A stretch of DNA of 64,000 nucleotides from positions 110,165,702 through 110,229,701 of the forward strand of contig NC_044981.1 in the NCBI RefSeq assembly GCF_008728515.1, given 5' to 3'. The translations under genes and the position numbers were made by a program. The notes beneath the pieces were generated by a model. That model was not told where the DNA came from. It saw only the letters and a list, made by a program, of their open reading frames with translations, and did no database searches. This stretch comes from Papio anubis (Eukaryota > Chordata > Mammalia > Primates > Cercopithecidae). Positions 11,706 to 23,179 of the stretch are shown one piece after another; the first letter of the stretch is position 1, and each line of letters opens with the position of its first letter.

Positions 11706-12059
11706 GTATTTATAGCTGCCTTTTCCTAGAAGAGAAAATGCATCGAGGAGATATGACTTACTGTGAAATTTTAAATATTCTATGAAAGATTAATGGCTCA
11801 CAGTAGCACTTTTGTTTGTAGTATTTTTGTTTTTGAGTACTGGGTTTGAATAACGTACCAGGTGACATTGACTCTGTCACTTACATCTGCACAGAACTAG
11901 GAAATGTGAGCTGGGAAAAGGTATCCGTGGCAGATGCTGACCTGACGGAGTTTTCCACCCAATGATGAGATTAGATGTGAACCTCAATGACACAGGGCAG
12001 AAAGTCAAACTGTCCTGGGACAGGTACTGACAAAGCACTGTGGATACTCAGACCCTTCT

Positions 12060-12900
12060 GACCTCCAGCAGGGGTAGGATTAGGGAAGCTTTGTAGAGGG
12101 AAATTTGAACTGAACTTGAGAGTTTGGACACACAATGACAGGAAAGAAAGCTATCGCAGTAAAGAGGACAACAAGAATAAAGGCACAAATTGTTAGAGAA
12201 TTCTGAGCACTTAGGGAGAAACACAGGTAATCCTATTTTAGCTGAATTTAAGATAAATGAATGTGACTGAGGACAAACAAGATTGGATATGTAAATTTAA
12301 GGCAGTTTGTAGGGCCTGTTGAATGTGAGACTTTGGACTTTATTCTATAAACTAGTTACCTGTACACTTTATTTGTTGCATGCCTCATTAACTAAGAAAA
12401 AAAAAAAAAAGGAAATAAATACGCAGCATAAATGTATATATTTTTATTTATTTATAAATTATAAACAATTTATGTTATAAATCATAATTAAATTCACCCA
12501 CATTTATTTTCAATTTTTGTTTGTGTACATGCTGCAACCAAAATAGAAAATGAATGTGGTTGAATATAAATGAAAGATGTAGTGTTTCATCCTGGTAGAT
12601 CATCTTGTGCACTTTTGGGTGTTTAGACTTAACTGGGAGATCCCTGGCCATGGAAAGTTGTAGGGGATGTTTGCAGGTAAAAATGAATGGCAGTTCTAGA
12701 TCTTGCTTCTGGATAGTTTACATGACAGCACCAGGGTCAGGAAACAGGAGATCCATCATGAGGCTTCATGTAGCTGTACTGAAGAGAAAGAATGAGAACC
12801 AAAACTGGCATGGTGGCATGAAAATAGGGAGGATAGAAGAAATGGGAGGGATGTTAGAATATCTCCTGTTTCATAAGCTAAGTAATTATGAAAAGTATGT
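12060..12900 (-). repeat. L2 LINE, antisense, heavily decayed
   Basis: Segments such as GAAATTTGAACTGAACTTGAG, AATAAAGGCACAAATTG and GACTTTGGACTTTATTCTA follow the order of an antisense L2 3' region. A simple A run and AT-rich stretch (12395-12480) interrupts it. Boundaries are rough. Confidence 0.5.
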
Positions 12901-12983
12901 GTTTGAATAGAATTTTCTGATTTAATTTCAGTGAACTTCCCAGGAATCTATGGATAGACTATAGAGAATCATCTGACATATAA

Positions 12984-13010
12984 TGTGTGTGTGTGGGTGT
13001 GTGTGTGTGT
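12984..13010. repeat. (GT)n microsatellite
   Basis: Short interrupted GT repeat, about 13 units. Confidence 0.9.
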
Positions 13011-13120
13011 TAACACCTCCCAAAATAGTTTCAAGGCTTTTTCTCCATTGTGTTCTACTCCCAGTGTTGTCTTAAGGAATCTAAAATAGTTTTCAAAATT
13101 GTGAGTGTGCATTTTTCTTT

Positions 13121-13328
13121 TTATTTAATTATTTTAAAAAATATGTGTGTGTATATATATGTATATACGTGTGTGTATGTGTGTGTGTGTGTATATATAT
13201 ATATAAAAATATAGAGACAGGGTCTCACTTTGTTGCCCAGACTGGTCTTGTACTCCTGGGCTCATGCAGTTCTTCCACCTCAGCCTCCCAAAGTGTTGGG
13301 ATTATGGGTGTGAGCCACTGCATCCGGC
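13121..13328 (-). mobile_element. Alu left monomer (FLAM-like), antisense, with microsatellite tail
   Basis: Only the left Alu monomer is present (13216-13328, from GAGACAGGGTCTCAC to CATCCGGC). Its tail side (13121-13215) has become a TG/TA microsatellite. A perfect 15-bp target-site duplication, TGTGCATTTTTCTTT, flanks it at 13106-13120 and 13329-13343. Confidence 0.85.
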
Positions 13329-13343
13329 TGTGCATTTTTCTTT

Positions 13344-15649
13344 ACCATAATTTCATCTGCTTTTTAAAAAGATTTCTCATTTCCCCCCATTAAAAATCTC
13401 TTTATTTTCTGTCATATCTTCCACATGAAGGGACCTTTTTTTTTTTTCTTGGCTTATAATGTGTGATTCCAAAAAAGACTGGAGCAAATGTAGTGCTGAC
13501 TTGCTTTGGATTTCTAATATGAATTATAAGATATGTATGATCACAAGCAATCATTTTCACTAATTTTTAACCAATGTAACTGAATGTCACAGATGAAGAA
13601 ATAACCAATTAGTTTTTTTTCTTTGAATAAATGGAACGCAACTAATGAACATGCTAATTCCGTGCCTACCCAACTTAGATTAAAAAGGCAATAACAGCAG
13701 AAGGCATGGGGAAGACACACCTCACTCAATATAGTTATCTCTTGAGTCGTGCTGTTCCAATCCAGAGCAGTTCTCTTGCCTCATAAGCCTGGTGCACAGT
13801 TGTCTTCTTGGATCTCCCTTCACCACCATCCTGAGAATCCCTTCATTTCTTCCTATGTTGGATCTTCTCTCTTCTGAATCCCAACTCTTTCTCTTTACTG
13901 CATTGCTTCCTTGTTTGGTTAGTGCATGTCCTTTCTTAGAAAGAGTGTATGGTAAGTGTATTTTTCCAGATGTATGTCTGAAAATGTTCTTATACCATGT
14001 TCACACTTTATTGATCACTTTGCTATTTTTATGTCATCCTTCGGGGTCATTTGTTGAATATGAATTCTTTTGGAGTTTCAAGGCTTTTTGTCCATTGTTT
14101 TCTAGCTCCCAGTGTTGTCTTAAGGAATCTAAAGACATTCTAATTCCCAAAGGTTTCCAGTGTCCTGAAATTTCACAATCACACGCCTTAGGGAGGATCT
14201 GTTTTTATCCGCTGGGCTGGAAGCTCGAGGGGCTCTTCGGATTTGGCAGCTCTCATCTCTCTGTTCTGGAAAATGTTCTAGTGATTTATTTAATATGTTT
14301 CTTTCCTCCATTTTACCTGCCTTCTTTTCTGGAGAACTCCTTTTTGTCAGATACTCTGGTTCAATCCTTGAATTGTCTTACCAAGAGCCCTTTCTCTGTG
14401 TTTTTGCTCTGCTTTTTGAGAAACTTCCTCAATTTCAACTCCAGACCCTTATACTGAGTTTGGCATTTCTGTTCTCTTGTATTTAATTTTCCCAGAATTC
14501 GTTTTGGTTCTCTGAATGATCCTTTTTGTAGTATTTTTTATTTTTTTTAAATGAATACATTATCATTTATATCTTTCTGGGTGTGTTAATGGTTTTAATG
14601 TTTGAAGTTCTACTTTTCCTGTATAATCTGTTTTCCTCCAGCTTGCTTTTATTTGTTTGCTTCTGTTAGTCCCCATCTTTCATGTCATCGAAAGGCATAT
14701 TGAAATCTTTTGTTATCTATTCAGGTTTAGGATGGAGGACTAAACAGCTGAAAGGGAACTCTGTGTGGGGATGGAACATGACAATTTCAAGAGTTCCTGC
14801 AGGATGGTCTCTGTGGACCATTTATTTGTTAGAGAATCCTTCTGTCAAATTGTCAGGCATGTCTTATTGGTGTTTTCAGATACTTTTCCCTCTCCTGTCT
14901 GGAGACTAGAGCCCTGGCTGCAGCCCTTCTTGCTCCAGGAAGAGAAGACTCAGGGGCCCCACATTCAGCATTCAGGGAGCATCCAGTTATTTCATACCTT
15001 GCTTTCAGTCCAGCATTCAAGCTCACAGCTGTGTCCAGTGTCCCTCAGTCTGTTTGACCTTCTCCAGAAAACAAACTTTCAGTCTTTTACACGGGAAGAA
15101 AAAGGGACAGTATGGAATAAGGAGGGGCATCTGTGGGTTAACTGTCCTTTAAGCAGCTCTTCAGTAACCCTCCTTACTTAGCACCCCAGCTCACTTCACC
15201 CAGAGTTTTGGAGATTTCTGTTGCTCTGAATTGGGTGGTGGAGATCCTCCACTGGTTTAGAATTCAGCTTCCCCAGATTTCCTAAGCCAATTATCATGTA
15301 TTCTTCTGACTTCTAGCTCTCAACATATTGTTAGCATTGTTTTCTTTTCTGTTCCCTTGTCCTTTTAGATTTATGGGGAAAAAAATATGCCAAAAACAAG
15401 CAAACAAAATACTCACTCTGGCTGTAGGGGGTTTTCAGGAAAGAGGACACTGGACACATGTGTTTCATCTGCCATCTGGAGTGTTGTTTTTGTCCTCCTT
15501 CAGGGGCAGCCTCTGTTACCCTCTTTCCAAATGCCTGCTCCAGGGGTTGTGGGCTGGTGTCTCCCTTCTCTAATCTCCACTAATGGGGATGAGTTGCATT
15601 ATCGAGTTTAGTACTTACTGATAGTCAGCCTTGCTTTATTTTTCTCTGT
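13344..15649. other. Long unresolved intron block, probably decayed repeats
   Basis: Contains T-rich then C/T-rich sequence. Part of it (14074-14135) is nearly identical to 13027-13089. It reads like an old interspersed element (the run TTGTCTTCTAGCTTCCAGTG recurs widely in primate DNA as I recall it), but I cannot name the family. The long open frame here (13792-14457) is not supported as a gene. Confidence 0.4.
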
Positions 15650-15790
15650 TTACTCTGGCTTCCTAACCGGACCATCAGCTCCTTGAAGGACAGGATGAGA
15701 TCTTGTTCTGCTTCTACAGACCTCACACTGGGAAGACAAGGCTTAGCAGTAACTGCCACTTGAACACTTGTTGATTGATTTTCCACTTCA
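15650..15790 (+). repeat. L2 3' end fragment
   Basis: CATCAGCTCCTTGAAGGACAG followed by a decayed GAACACTTGTTGATTGATT end resembles the L2 3' terminus (consensus CTCCTTGAGGGCAGGG... and TGTTTGTTGAATGA). Confidence 0.6.
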
Positions 15791-16276
15791 CAAGAAGAAG
15801 CACAGATTCCTTGACCATGCTGTAATATACTTTTTGTTGCCTCGCTGAATCTTTCTCCAAAGATGCTCACAACTACGTTTCAAGGGCAGCAGAACATGGT
15901 CCCTTAGAAAACCTCAGGCAAATACCTTTTATTAACTATGTCCTAAATCATGCTCCTTTTTCTTTAAGTGTTGCTTTTCAAAAACTCCCTTTTTTATTTA
16001 AGCAAGACATCCTTCTCCCAGCCCTCTACCCTGACTTTCTCCTGCCTCATTATCTGTAAGATAACTGCTCTGTACTAATAATGGGACTTCTTCTCTTTTC
16101 TATATAGTCTGTAAACATGGCTTTTGGTTTGTTTGTATCATTGAAATAATTCCTTTTGTATATATTGAGAATGTTTTATGTGGAGAGGAGGAACACAGAA
16201 AGAAGCACAATAATCACATCTTCCGTGAGGAAATTGTTCGTGGGAGTTTTAATAAAATGTCATGGATCTTACCTAG

Positions 16277-16396
16277 GCAATACAACAGGCTGAAGATGGA
16301 CTCAAAGAATTGGATGCAGGAATCATTGAATTAAAGAGACGTGGTGACAAGTTACAGATTGAGCAGCCGTCCATGCAAGAACTCTCCAAACTCCAG
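16277..16396 (+). CDS. SYNE1: SYNE1 exon 6 of window, rod
   Basis: Forty codons, phase 0/0, from AIQQAEDGLK to QELSKLQ. The acceptor GATCTTACCTAG has a short pyrimidine tract. The donor CAG|GTGCAG is weak. Both ends are weak and the length (120 bp) is in frame, so this is a plausible cassette exon; use of alternative splicing here is inference only. Confidence 0.95.
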
Positions 16397-18484
16397 GTGC
16401 AGCCTTCAGCCAGTAGTATTCAGCTGCAGGGGTACATCGAACTTGAAGTCGAGAAAAAATCACTTTCTTTATTTTTCTAGGCTTTCTTTATAAAATTCAT
16501 GCCACTTAGGTCCTAACCTTTCTGCCAAGTAACTCTTAGAAAATTTTCTGAAGCTTAACATGTTTAGTACAAGGAAGTGAGTTGTTTTCATGCTTCTAAG
16601 ATTTATATGTTTTTCTGACAATTACTTTATTATTATTCTCTTGGTTAAACATTGCAGTATAGTTTAGTTGTGGCATATTATTTTCTACTGTAGAAAATAG
16701 AATGATTTTTAATCCTAGCTAGAAAAATTTAAAAAAGTGATATCTATCTTTGTATTGCACTATCTCTTCAAATACTATTTTAAAAAGCAAATAATCAAAG
16801 TAATACTTTTCAGAAAGTGTTTTTTTCTAAGGTAAGAACTATAGTTTATCCTTCATATATGTTTGAATGGAATGGAGACATTGTTTCCATTCTAGAACAA
16901 CAACAACAACAAAAATTAAACTGGAAGGTAGTTGAAATCTAAACAGACTTCCTATCATCCTTTCAGGAATAGAGAATAATGCTTTGGGTTAATTTCCTTT
17001 CCTAAATCTGACATTTAGGCAAGAATCTGATATTGGGGTAGGAAGAAGATCTTCGGATATTAAACCAGCAAAATTTAGTATCAGCTAGGCAATGCAGTTA
17101 TGTTCAATCAAGAAGAAATTGTGTACAATTATGTATGGTCACACAGACACACATGTTAGATTTTCTCTGTATGCAGAACTATTGAGAATTTGTAACCTCA
17201 GTCCAGTATAGGCTTATAAGTTCTTTCTTTGAGAAAACAAAATAGGCCTTATAAACAAAAGAACATTTTTATTTTAACTGTATCTCTCCTTTATCTAACA
17301 TTTCATAATGTCATAAGCCCACCACCCCCACTTTGTACTTTTTTAGACAGTTTTCCCACAGCACTTAAGCATCAGGTGTAAGAGTCAAATGTCATTGCCG
17401 TAAATAGGCATTAAAATTGAACTTTTCCAGATCGAGCCATTTTGGCAGGCTAAACCTTAATGTGATATGTTAATCAGGTCCATATGCCTCAAATAAATTT
17501 TGTGTTTGGTGTGTCATCATCTCCTAAAATGTCTTTCCAGTTTAAATAGTTATTTACCCCACCACATTTGGCAAAAATATTGCCTTCTTAAGTTTGTGAC
17601 TCTTTCTGCTCACGTTAAACTTGCCTATTTCTCTAGCTCTTTGTTTGATGGATAGTCCCAAATATGATTGTTATTTAGCAGGAAAATGTTAAGTATACTA
17701 TATTCAGTTGCTCTGAAATTAAATGGGAATTGCATTTTCTATGACATGTCCCTCAGCCCCGTGGACACTTTTTCAACAGTTTTACCCCACATTTCATCAT
17801 AAACAATTAATATCTTGAGAAAACAGTTGTCAAATCTCCCTCATATATCATTTCTAGGAGATACTTTTTCATGTCCTTTAAAATCTTAAAATATTAAGCT
17901 TACTTTTTGTAGACACATCTTTATTTCCTTTCATATTTTAACTTACTAAATTTTTATTTTGTAGTCAATCTAAATTGCATTTTTATATGTGCCATGAAAT
18001 AAGACATTATTTTTCTTCAAAGAGTTGAGTTATTTCCACATTATTTATTGAATATTTATTTTATCTTTTCACTCAGTCACTTCATACTTACATTTTTATC
18101 AATTCAGTTTTTTTTCAGTTTCTCCATTGTGCTTTATTGTCAGTTAAAAATAAAATAAAATTTAAAACAGAAAGATAAGAATACCAAATAAGATTAATGA
18201 AAGAACTTGAACTACCAGCTATCACGACACTGTAAAGTCACAGCAAATATATCACAGGCATGAGAATAAGGGTCCAAAGGTTATTTTTTTGTGAAACGTG
18301 TTTTCAAAGTAAGGCTCATAGGAAAGACAAGCAGATGGCCTACAAGCAGAGCATTTCCACAGGGCACATCCCTGAAGGCGTTTTCTTGGTTGGGTCTTGG
18401 GCTTAGCACGTTCATAGTTCATATGCTTTCAGAGAGTTGCCAGAATATGAATTGAGAGTGAGTCTTGTGGTCTCTGCCTCTTAG
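16397..18484. other. Intron 6: AT-rich, no confident repeat
   Basis: 2.1 kb of AT-rich sequence with a small (CAA)n run at 16894-16914. I recognise no Alu, L1, MIR or L2, which is unusual compared with its neighbours. Confidence 0.45.
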
Positions 18485-18685
18485 GACATGTATGATGAGC
18501 TGATGATGACCATTGGCTCTCGGAGGAGTGGCCTGAACCAGAACCTTACACTCAAGAGTCAGTATGAGAGGGCCCTACAAGATCTGGCTGACCTGCTAGA
18601 AACTGGTCAGGAGAAGATGGCAGGAGACCAGAAAATCATCGTGTCTTCCAAAGAGGAAATCCAGCAACTACTTGACAAACATAAG
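18485..18685 (+). CDS. SYNE1: SYNE1 exon 7 of window, rod
   Basis: Sixty-seven codons, phase 0/0, from DMYDELMMTIGSRR to QLLDKHK. The acceptor is TCTGCCTCTTAG and the donor AAG|GTACAT. Twenty bases into the following intron a GA repeat begins. The helical stretch YERALQDLADLLETGQEKMA lies in the middle. Confidence 0.97.
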
Positions 18686-18705
18686 GTACATAACAAAAAA
18701 GAGTA

Positions 18706-18743
18706 AGAGAGAGAGAGAGAAACAGAGAGAGAGAGAGAGAGAT
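18706..18743. repeat. (GA)n microsatellite beside the exon 7 donor
   Basis: Interrupted GA repeat beginning 20 bp after the GT of the exon 7 donor. Confidence 0.95.
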
Positions 18744-18994
18744 TGTAATTGGAAAGCATACTCTCAAACCCTGATATATATTTAGTAAAACCTAATATTC
18801 TCAGTATTTTATGACTTCTTACTTCTATAGTTATTCTTTAAAATGATCCAAAATGTATATTCAAACCAACTGGCTTTCAGTAGCACAGAGAAATTACAGG
18901 GGATATGTTTCTATAATGTTGGGAATTTAAAAAGAAGATCAACTTACCTGTAATTTTACTGGTCAGTTCCTCACTAGTATTAGCCAGGCTTTCT

Positions 18995-19220
18995 CCCTAG
19001 ATGAGCAAAAATCAAAGGAAAACTCAGAGCCTCCCTTCATAGGAGCCCAGCTTTGTTCTTAACTCCACCTTTCTCTGTGTTTCCTTTTCGCCCATTTGTC
19101 CACCTGGTCCTAGTTGCTCTCTCTGCCCTCCCTTGTCCTGGTCAGGGACTCCTCACTCACTCCTTGCTCTCCTCTAGAAATGTAGAGCTGACTACTCAGT
19201 TCCAGGGTTGAGTCGGTGTC
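18995..19220. repeat. Copy A of a ~215-bp local duplication
   Basis: From about CAAAGGAAAACTCAGAGCC to GGTGTC this matches 21125-21353 at roughly 89% by eye, including an identical 45-bp core around CACCTGGTCCTAGTTGCTCT. Confidence 0.85.
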
Positions 19221-19420
19221 TTTTACACGCATCGTTTAGATCCTCTGACCTTTACACATATGCTCCTCTAGTTGCTGTAGACCTCAGACTTTCTCCCTGG
19301 GAACAGCAAGGCCGTTTACTATGTAATCAAACTTGGGGGGCCTGAAATCACTCCATCGTTGTATGCCACAACAAAGCTCAGGTTGGACACTACTCCATGG
19401 TAAAAGAATGCCTATCTCTC

Positions 19421-19462
19421 TCACACACACACACACACCCACACACACCCACACCCACACAC
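19421..19462. repeat. (CA)n microsatellite
   Basis: CA repeat interrupted by CCCA units. Confidence 0.95.
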
Positions 19463-19628
19463 CTCTTGCATTATTGGCAATGATTACGGAAAGAGCAATT
19501 TTGCTAGTCCAGAAACCCAGCCTTCTAGACTATGGGAATTTCCAGTAGGGAAACTAAAAAAATCCCATTGGGTTATAGAAGTTTAAATCTTCTACCATTG
19601 TGTAGCTCTCTGGTGGCTTGTAAAGGTG

Positions 19629-19652
19629 GATTTTTTTTTTTTTTTTTTTTTT
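19629..19652. repeat. Poly-T run
   Basis: About 23 consecutive T with no Alu body attached, so not simply an Alu tail. Confidence 0.8.
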
Positions 19653-20129
19653 GTCTTTTTCAAATTGTTCTTCCTATTTTTTCCCAGACGTTTTTGTCCA
19701 AAGCTTCATGATTTATTAAAGCCTTATCATCTGGCTTTGAAACCGTTGCTTTAAAGTTCACAGCTGGTGTTTCTCAAATTGTTGACCATAGCAATAAAAG
19801 ATCATTCTGAGTTATTCCAGAGGGGAAACTAGGATCAATGAGTATAAATAACAGGGAAATAAACCTCAATAGAAAAAGAACTATAAAAGGAGTAAACTGC
19901 CATTGAGCAGACAGCCCTTCTGGCCATGAGAAGTCCAGCCAAGGCTTTCAGGGCAGATGGACTTATAAAAGGAATCTCAGCTTTCATTGCACATTGGGCT
20001 AGATGAACTTCAAAGTCTCCTCCAACTTTAGGACTCTGTGATTTGGTAATTGTTGGTTAAAAATAATGATTCTAGCTTCTACTGACCAGCCCATTTTCTG
20101 AGGGAAAGTTCTGCAGTCCTGGTGAGAAG

Positions 20130-20375
20130 CACAGATAAAGCCACACTGCCCTTGGGTTTGAACACCAAGCTCTGCCGTGACTAGCTATGTGACCTTGGGC
20201 AAGCTACGTAGACTGGGGGTGGGGGTGAGGCTCAGTGTTCTCATCTGTAAAACTGGAAACAAAACTGCCTATCTCATAGAGTTATAGAGTTGTTAGGAGG
20301 ATGAGATTAGTCAGATAAAGTATTTATGGAGTGCCTAGCAAACAGTAAGCGCACAATTAATGTTAACTGTCATTA
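20130..20375 (-). repeat. MIR SINE, antisense, well preserved
   Basis: GACTAGCTATGTGACCTTGG, GTTCTCATCTGTAAAACTGG and GTGCCTAGCAAACAGTAAGC follow the reverse-complement MIR order closely. Confidence 0.9.
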
Positions 20376-21067
20376 TCAGTTTCCAGTTCTTCCATTCTGT
20401 CATGGTACTGGGTACAGGAAATGGGATAAGGTCGACCTCCATCCTCCAGGGTCTATTATACACAAAGAGTAACATTTCAAAAACGTTTGTAGGATGGCGC
20501 AAGGCCTACAGTTCTGTTATGTGTAGGTATAATACAAGGAAAGCAAATCTTTAATATCAATCAGTGTGTGTAAAGCTGGGCTTGACAACATGGAATGAGC
20601 ACCCAAACATCCTAGAAGTTCAGAAAGTAGAGCCCAAGCCCAGCCATGGAGGAAGGAAAGTCATCGAAAAGTGTCAAGTGAGAACATCTTAAGAACAGAG
20701 TAGAAGCAGAGGCCAAAGGTGGGGAACGGGAGCTAATGTGTCCGAAACACATGGAGGTACATGGCGGTGAGAGGCCATGCCAGGAAAGTAAGGAAGGCAG
20801 ATTGCGCATGGACGAGGTATTACGAGGGTAGAGGAGTTTTCTCTGCAGCTGGCACACGTGAAGATCCTTGTTCTGGGGACACTATGTGTGCAGCACAGCC
20901 AGGTATAGGATGCACTTGAGTGGAGAGGGTGGAGAGGCCGATTAGGAGTCTAGAGCTCCCTTCTCTGTAGACGGCGACAAGTGCCTGGGCCAAGGGGGAG
21001 ACCAGTGGGAGTGAGAGGATATTGCTCATATATTAACTGAGTTCCATCAACTTTCACATTTAAAGCA

Positions 21068-21619
21068 ATGTTTTTTGTTTGTTTGTTTGCTTGTTTGTTT
21101 TGAGACAGAGCCTCCAACCAGAGCTCCAACCTGAGCTTGGCAAAGGAAAACTCAGAGCCTCTCTTCAAAAGAGCCCACCTTCGTTCTTAACTCTACCTTT
21201 CCCTGTGTTTCCTTTTTGTCCATTTGTCCACCTGGTCCTAGTTGCTCTCTCTGCCCTCCCTTGTCCTGCTCAAGGACTCCTCGCTCACTCTTCACTCTCC
21301 TCTAGAAATGCAGAGCTGTCTACTCAGCTCCAGGGCTAGGTTGGTGTCAACTCCTCTCCACCCAGGCTTGAGTGCAGTGGCACGATCTTGACTCACTGCA
21401 ACCTCGGCCTCCCAGGTTCAAGCGATTCTTGTGCCTCAGCCTCCTGAGTAGCTGGGATTACAGGCACATGCCACCATGCCTGGCTAATTTTTGTATTTTT
21501 AGTAGAGATGGATTCCACCATGTTGGCCAGGCTAGTCTCGAGCTCTTGACCTCAGGTAATCCACCAACTTCAGCCTCCCCAACTGTTGGGATTACAGGCG
21601 TGAGCCACTGCACCCAACC
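21068..21619 (-). mobile_element. Alu, antisense, disrupted by copy B of the local duplication
   Basis: The T-rich tail and GAGACAGAG (21068-21110) are separated from the rest of the Alu (21362-21619, from CCAGGCTTGAGTGCAGTGG) by about 250 bp of non-Alu sequence. About 15 bp of Alu consensus are missing at the junction. Possible target-site duplication TAAAGCAAT / TAAACCAAT. Confidence 0.85.
21125..21353. repeat. Copy B of a ~215-bp local duplication, inside an Alu
   Basis: Same orientation as copy A at 18995-19220; about 22 differences over 205 aligned bases counted by eye. It sits within the antisense Alu near its tail end. Confidence 0.85.
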
Positions 21620-21689
21620 CTAAACCAATTTTGATTCTAATGTAATACATGAATGAGTTGCTGACTTCTTTCTCCCTGAAAAATTGCAG

Positions 21690-21863
21690 GAATACTTTCA
21701 GGGCCTGGAATCTCATATGATCTTGACTGAAACACTCTTCAGAAAGATAATCAGCTTTGCAGTCCAGAAGGAAACCCAGTTCCATACAGAGCTGATGGCT
21801 CAGGCTTCTGCTGTACTGAAACGGGCTCACAAGAGGGGTGTGGAGCTGGAGTACATTCTAGAG
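21690..21863 (+). CDS. SYNE1: SYNE1 exon 8 of window, rod
   Basis: Fifty-eight codons, phase 0/0, from EYFQGLESHM to GVELEYILE. The acceptor GAAAAATTGCAG has a poor proximal pyrimidine tract; a better one lies at 21658-21676. An antisense composite Alu ends 70 bp upstream. The donor is GAG|GTGAGA. Confidence 0.97.
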
Positions 21864-22180
21864 GTGAGACCATTGATGTCATGTCTTCCGTGCTGCAGAC
21901 TTCCTGCTGCAAAATGGACCTTTGATGCAAGACGCATTGATCCATGCAGTTTGCCTCATGTAACCTCAGAGCTAGCTGTGCTCTCCGGCTCAGGACTGTA
22001 CTTTTCCTATGGTTCTGTGTTGCTCGTTCCCCCTGTGTTTTCTGTTTACATTTGGCTATCTGCTGTGCCATGTTGGAAGTAAGATATATACACACTGACT
22101 TCAGACTATGCATGAAGATATTTGGGGTTTTGATATTCAGACTGATAGCTTACTTAAGCATATGAAAAATATAGAAATAG

Positions 22181-22511
22181 GCCAGGTGCAGTGGCTCACA
22201 CCTGTAATCACAGCACTCTGGGAGGCTGAGGTGGGTGGATCACTTGAGGTCAGAAGTTCGAAACCAGCCTGGCCAACATGGTGAAACAAACCAATGTGTT
22301 GAAACCCCATCTCTACTAAAAATACAAACAAAATTAGCCGGACGTTATGGCGGGTACCTGTAATCCCAGCTACTTCGGAGGCTGAGGCAGGAGAATCGCT
22401 TGAACTGGGAGGTGGAGGTTGCAGTGAGCCGAGATCATGCCACTGCACTCCAGCCTGGGCAACAGGAGTGAAACTCTGTCTCAAAAAAAAAAAAAAAGAA
22501 AAAAGAAAAAG
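22181..22511 (+). mobile_element. Alu, S-type, with 19-bp internal insertion
   Basis: Full Alu on the + strand. It contains an extra CAAACCAATGTGTTGAAAC after CATGGTGAAA (near 22286-22305). The flanks AAAAATATAGAAATA (22165-22179) and AAAAATGTAGAAATA (22512-22526) are the target-site duplication. Confidence 0.95.
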
Positions 22512-22959
22512 AAAAATGTAGAAATATTTTTTTCTGTCCCAAATGCGGTTGCTCTTGGAACAGAATAGGTGCTCAGTGGTGGCTACTGGCAAGCTGTAGA
22601 ACCCTGTGGAAATGTAGGACGTTATTGATGGGACAGTGCCCTCCTTTCTTTTTTCAGTAACTGTATCAGTTGCCCTGAACTGTTCCTGCTTTCTCATTCT
22701 TCCTGTTTCCCTTGGAAGTTTTAGAGATTATAATCTCTCTCCGCTTTTTTGGCTCCCCCACCCACTCCCACAATATTACTGAATATTGCTGCTCTTACCT
22801 GGGTTGTCTGCAGGTCATATTTGCATTTTTTTCCAAATGAGTTTTTCCCTGGGCCAACATTTTCATAGCTAGCTAACCCCCAAATCCCAGATGTAGAATT
22901 CCCTAATGTGGAATTCCCTGTATTTTGGAGAGACATCTACCTTTAACGTTCAAAATTTC

Positions 22960-23170
22960 TGTAATAATAGTTATGCTTTATTGACATGTCTGGCCCCTGG
23001 CAAGACTTCTTACACTTACATGAATCCATCTCATCCTTATCATAACCCTTTGAGGTGGTATTTTGAATCCCTGTTTCAGCAACGAGTCTGGGAGCAATGG
23101 CTTGCCAAGACACGTGTTAATTGGTGGCAGAGTCAGTGATCACACCTTCATCTGTCTGACTTGACAACCT
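22960..23170 (+). repeat. MIR SINE fragment
   Basis: TCATCCTTATCATAACCCTT, GAGGTGGTATTTTGAATCCC and GGTGGCAGAGTCAGTGATC fit MIR in the sense direction. Confidence 0.75.
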
Positions 23171-23179
23171 GAAATGTGT

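Noticed and set aside
13792..14457. 221-codon open frame, the longest unspliced frame in the window
   Set aside because: It lies inside SYNE1 intron 5 in decayed repeat-like sequence, has a biased F/L/S composition from pyrimidine-rich DNA, no recognisable domain and no promoter or splice context.
22137..22697. 186-codon minus-strand open frame
   Set aside because: Most of it is antisense Alu translation (the familiar GVQWHDLGSLQPPPPSS type). Alu consensus is open in this frame, so it is not a gene.
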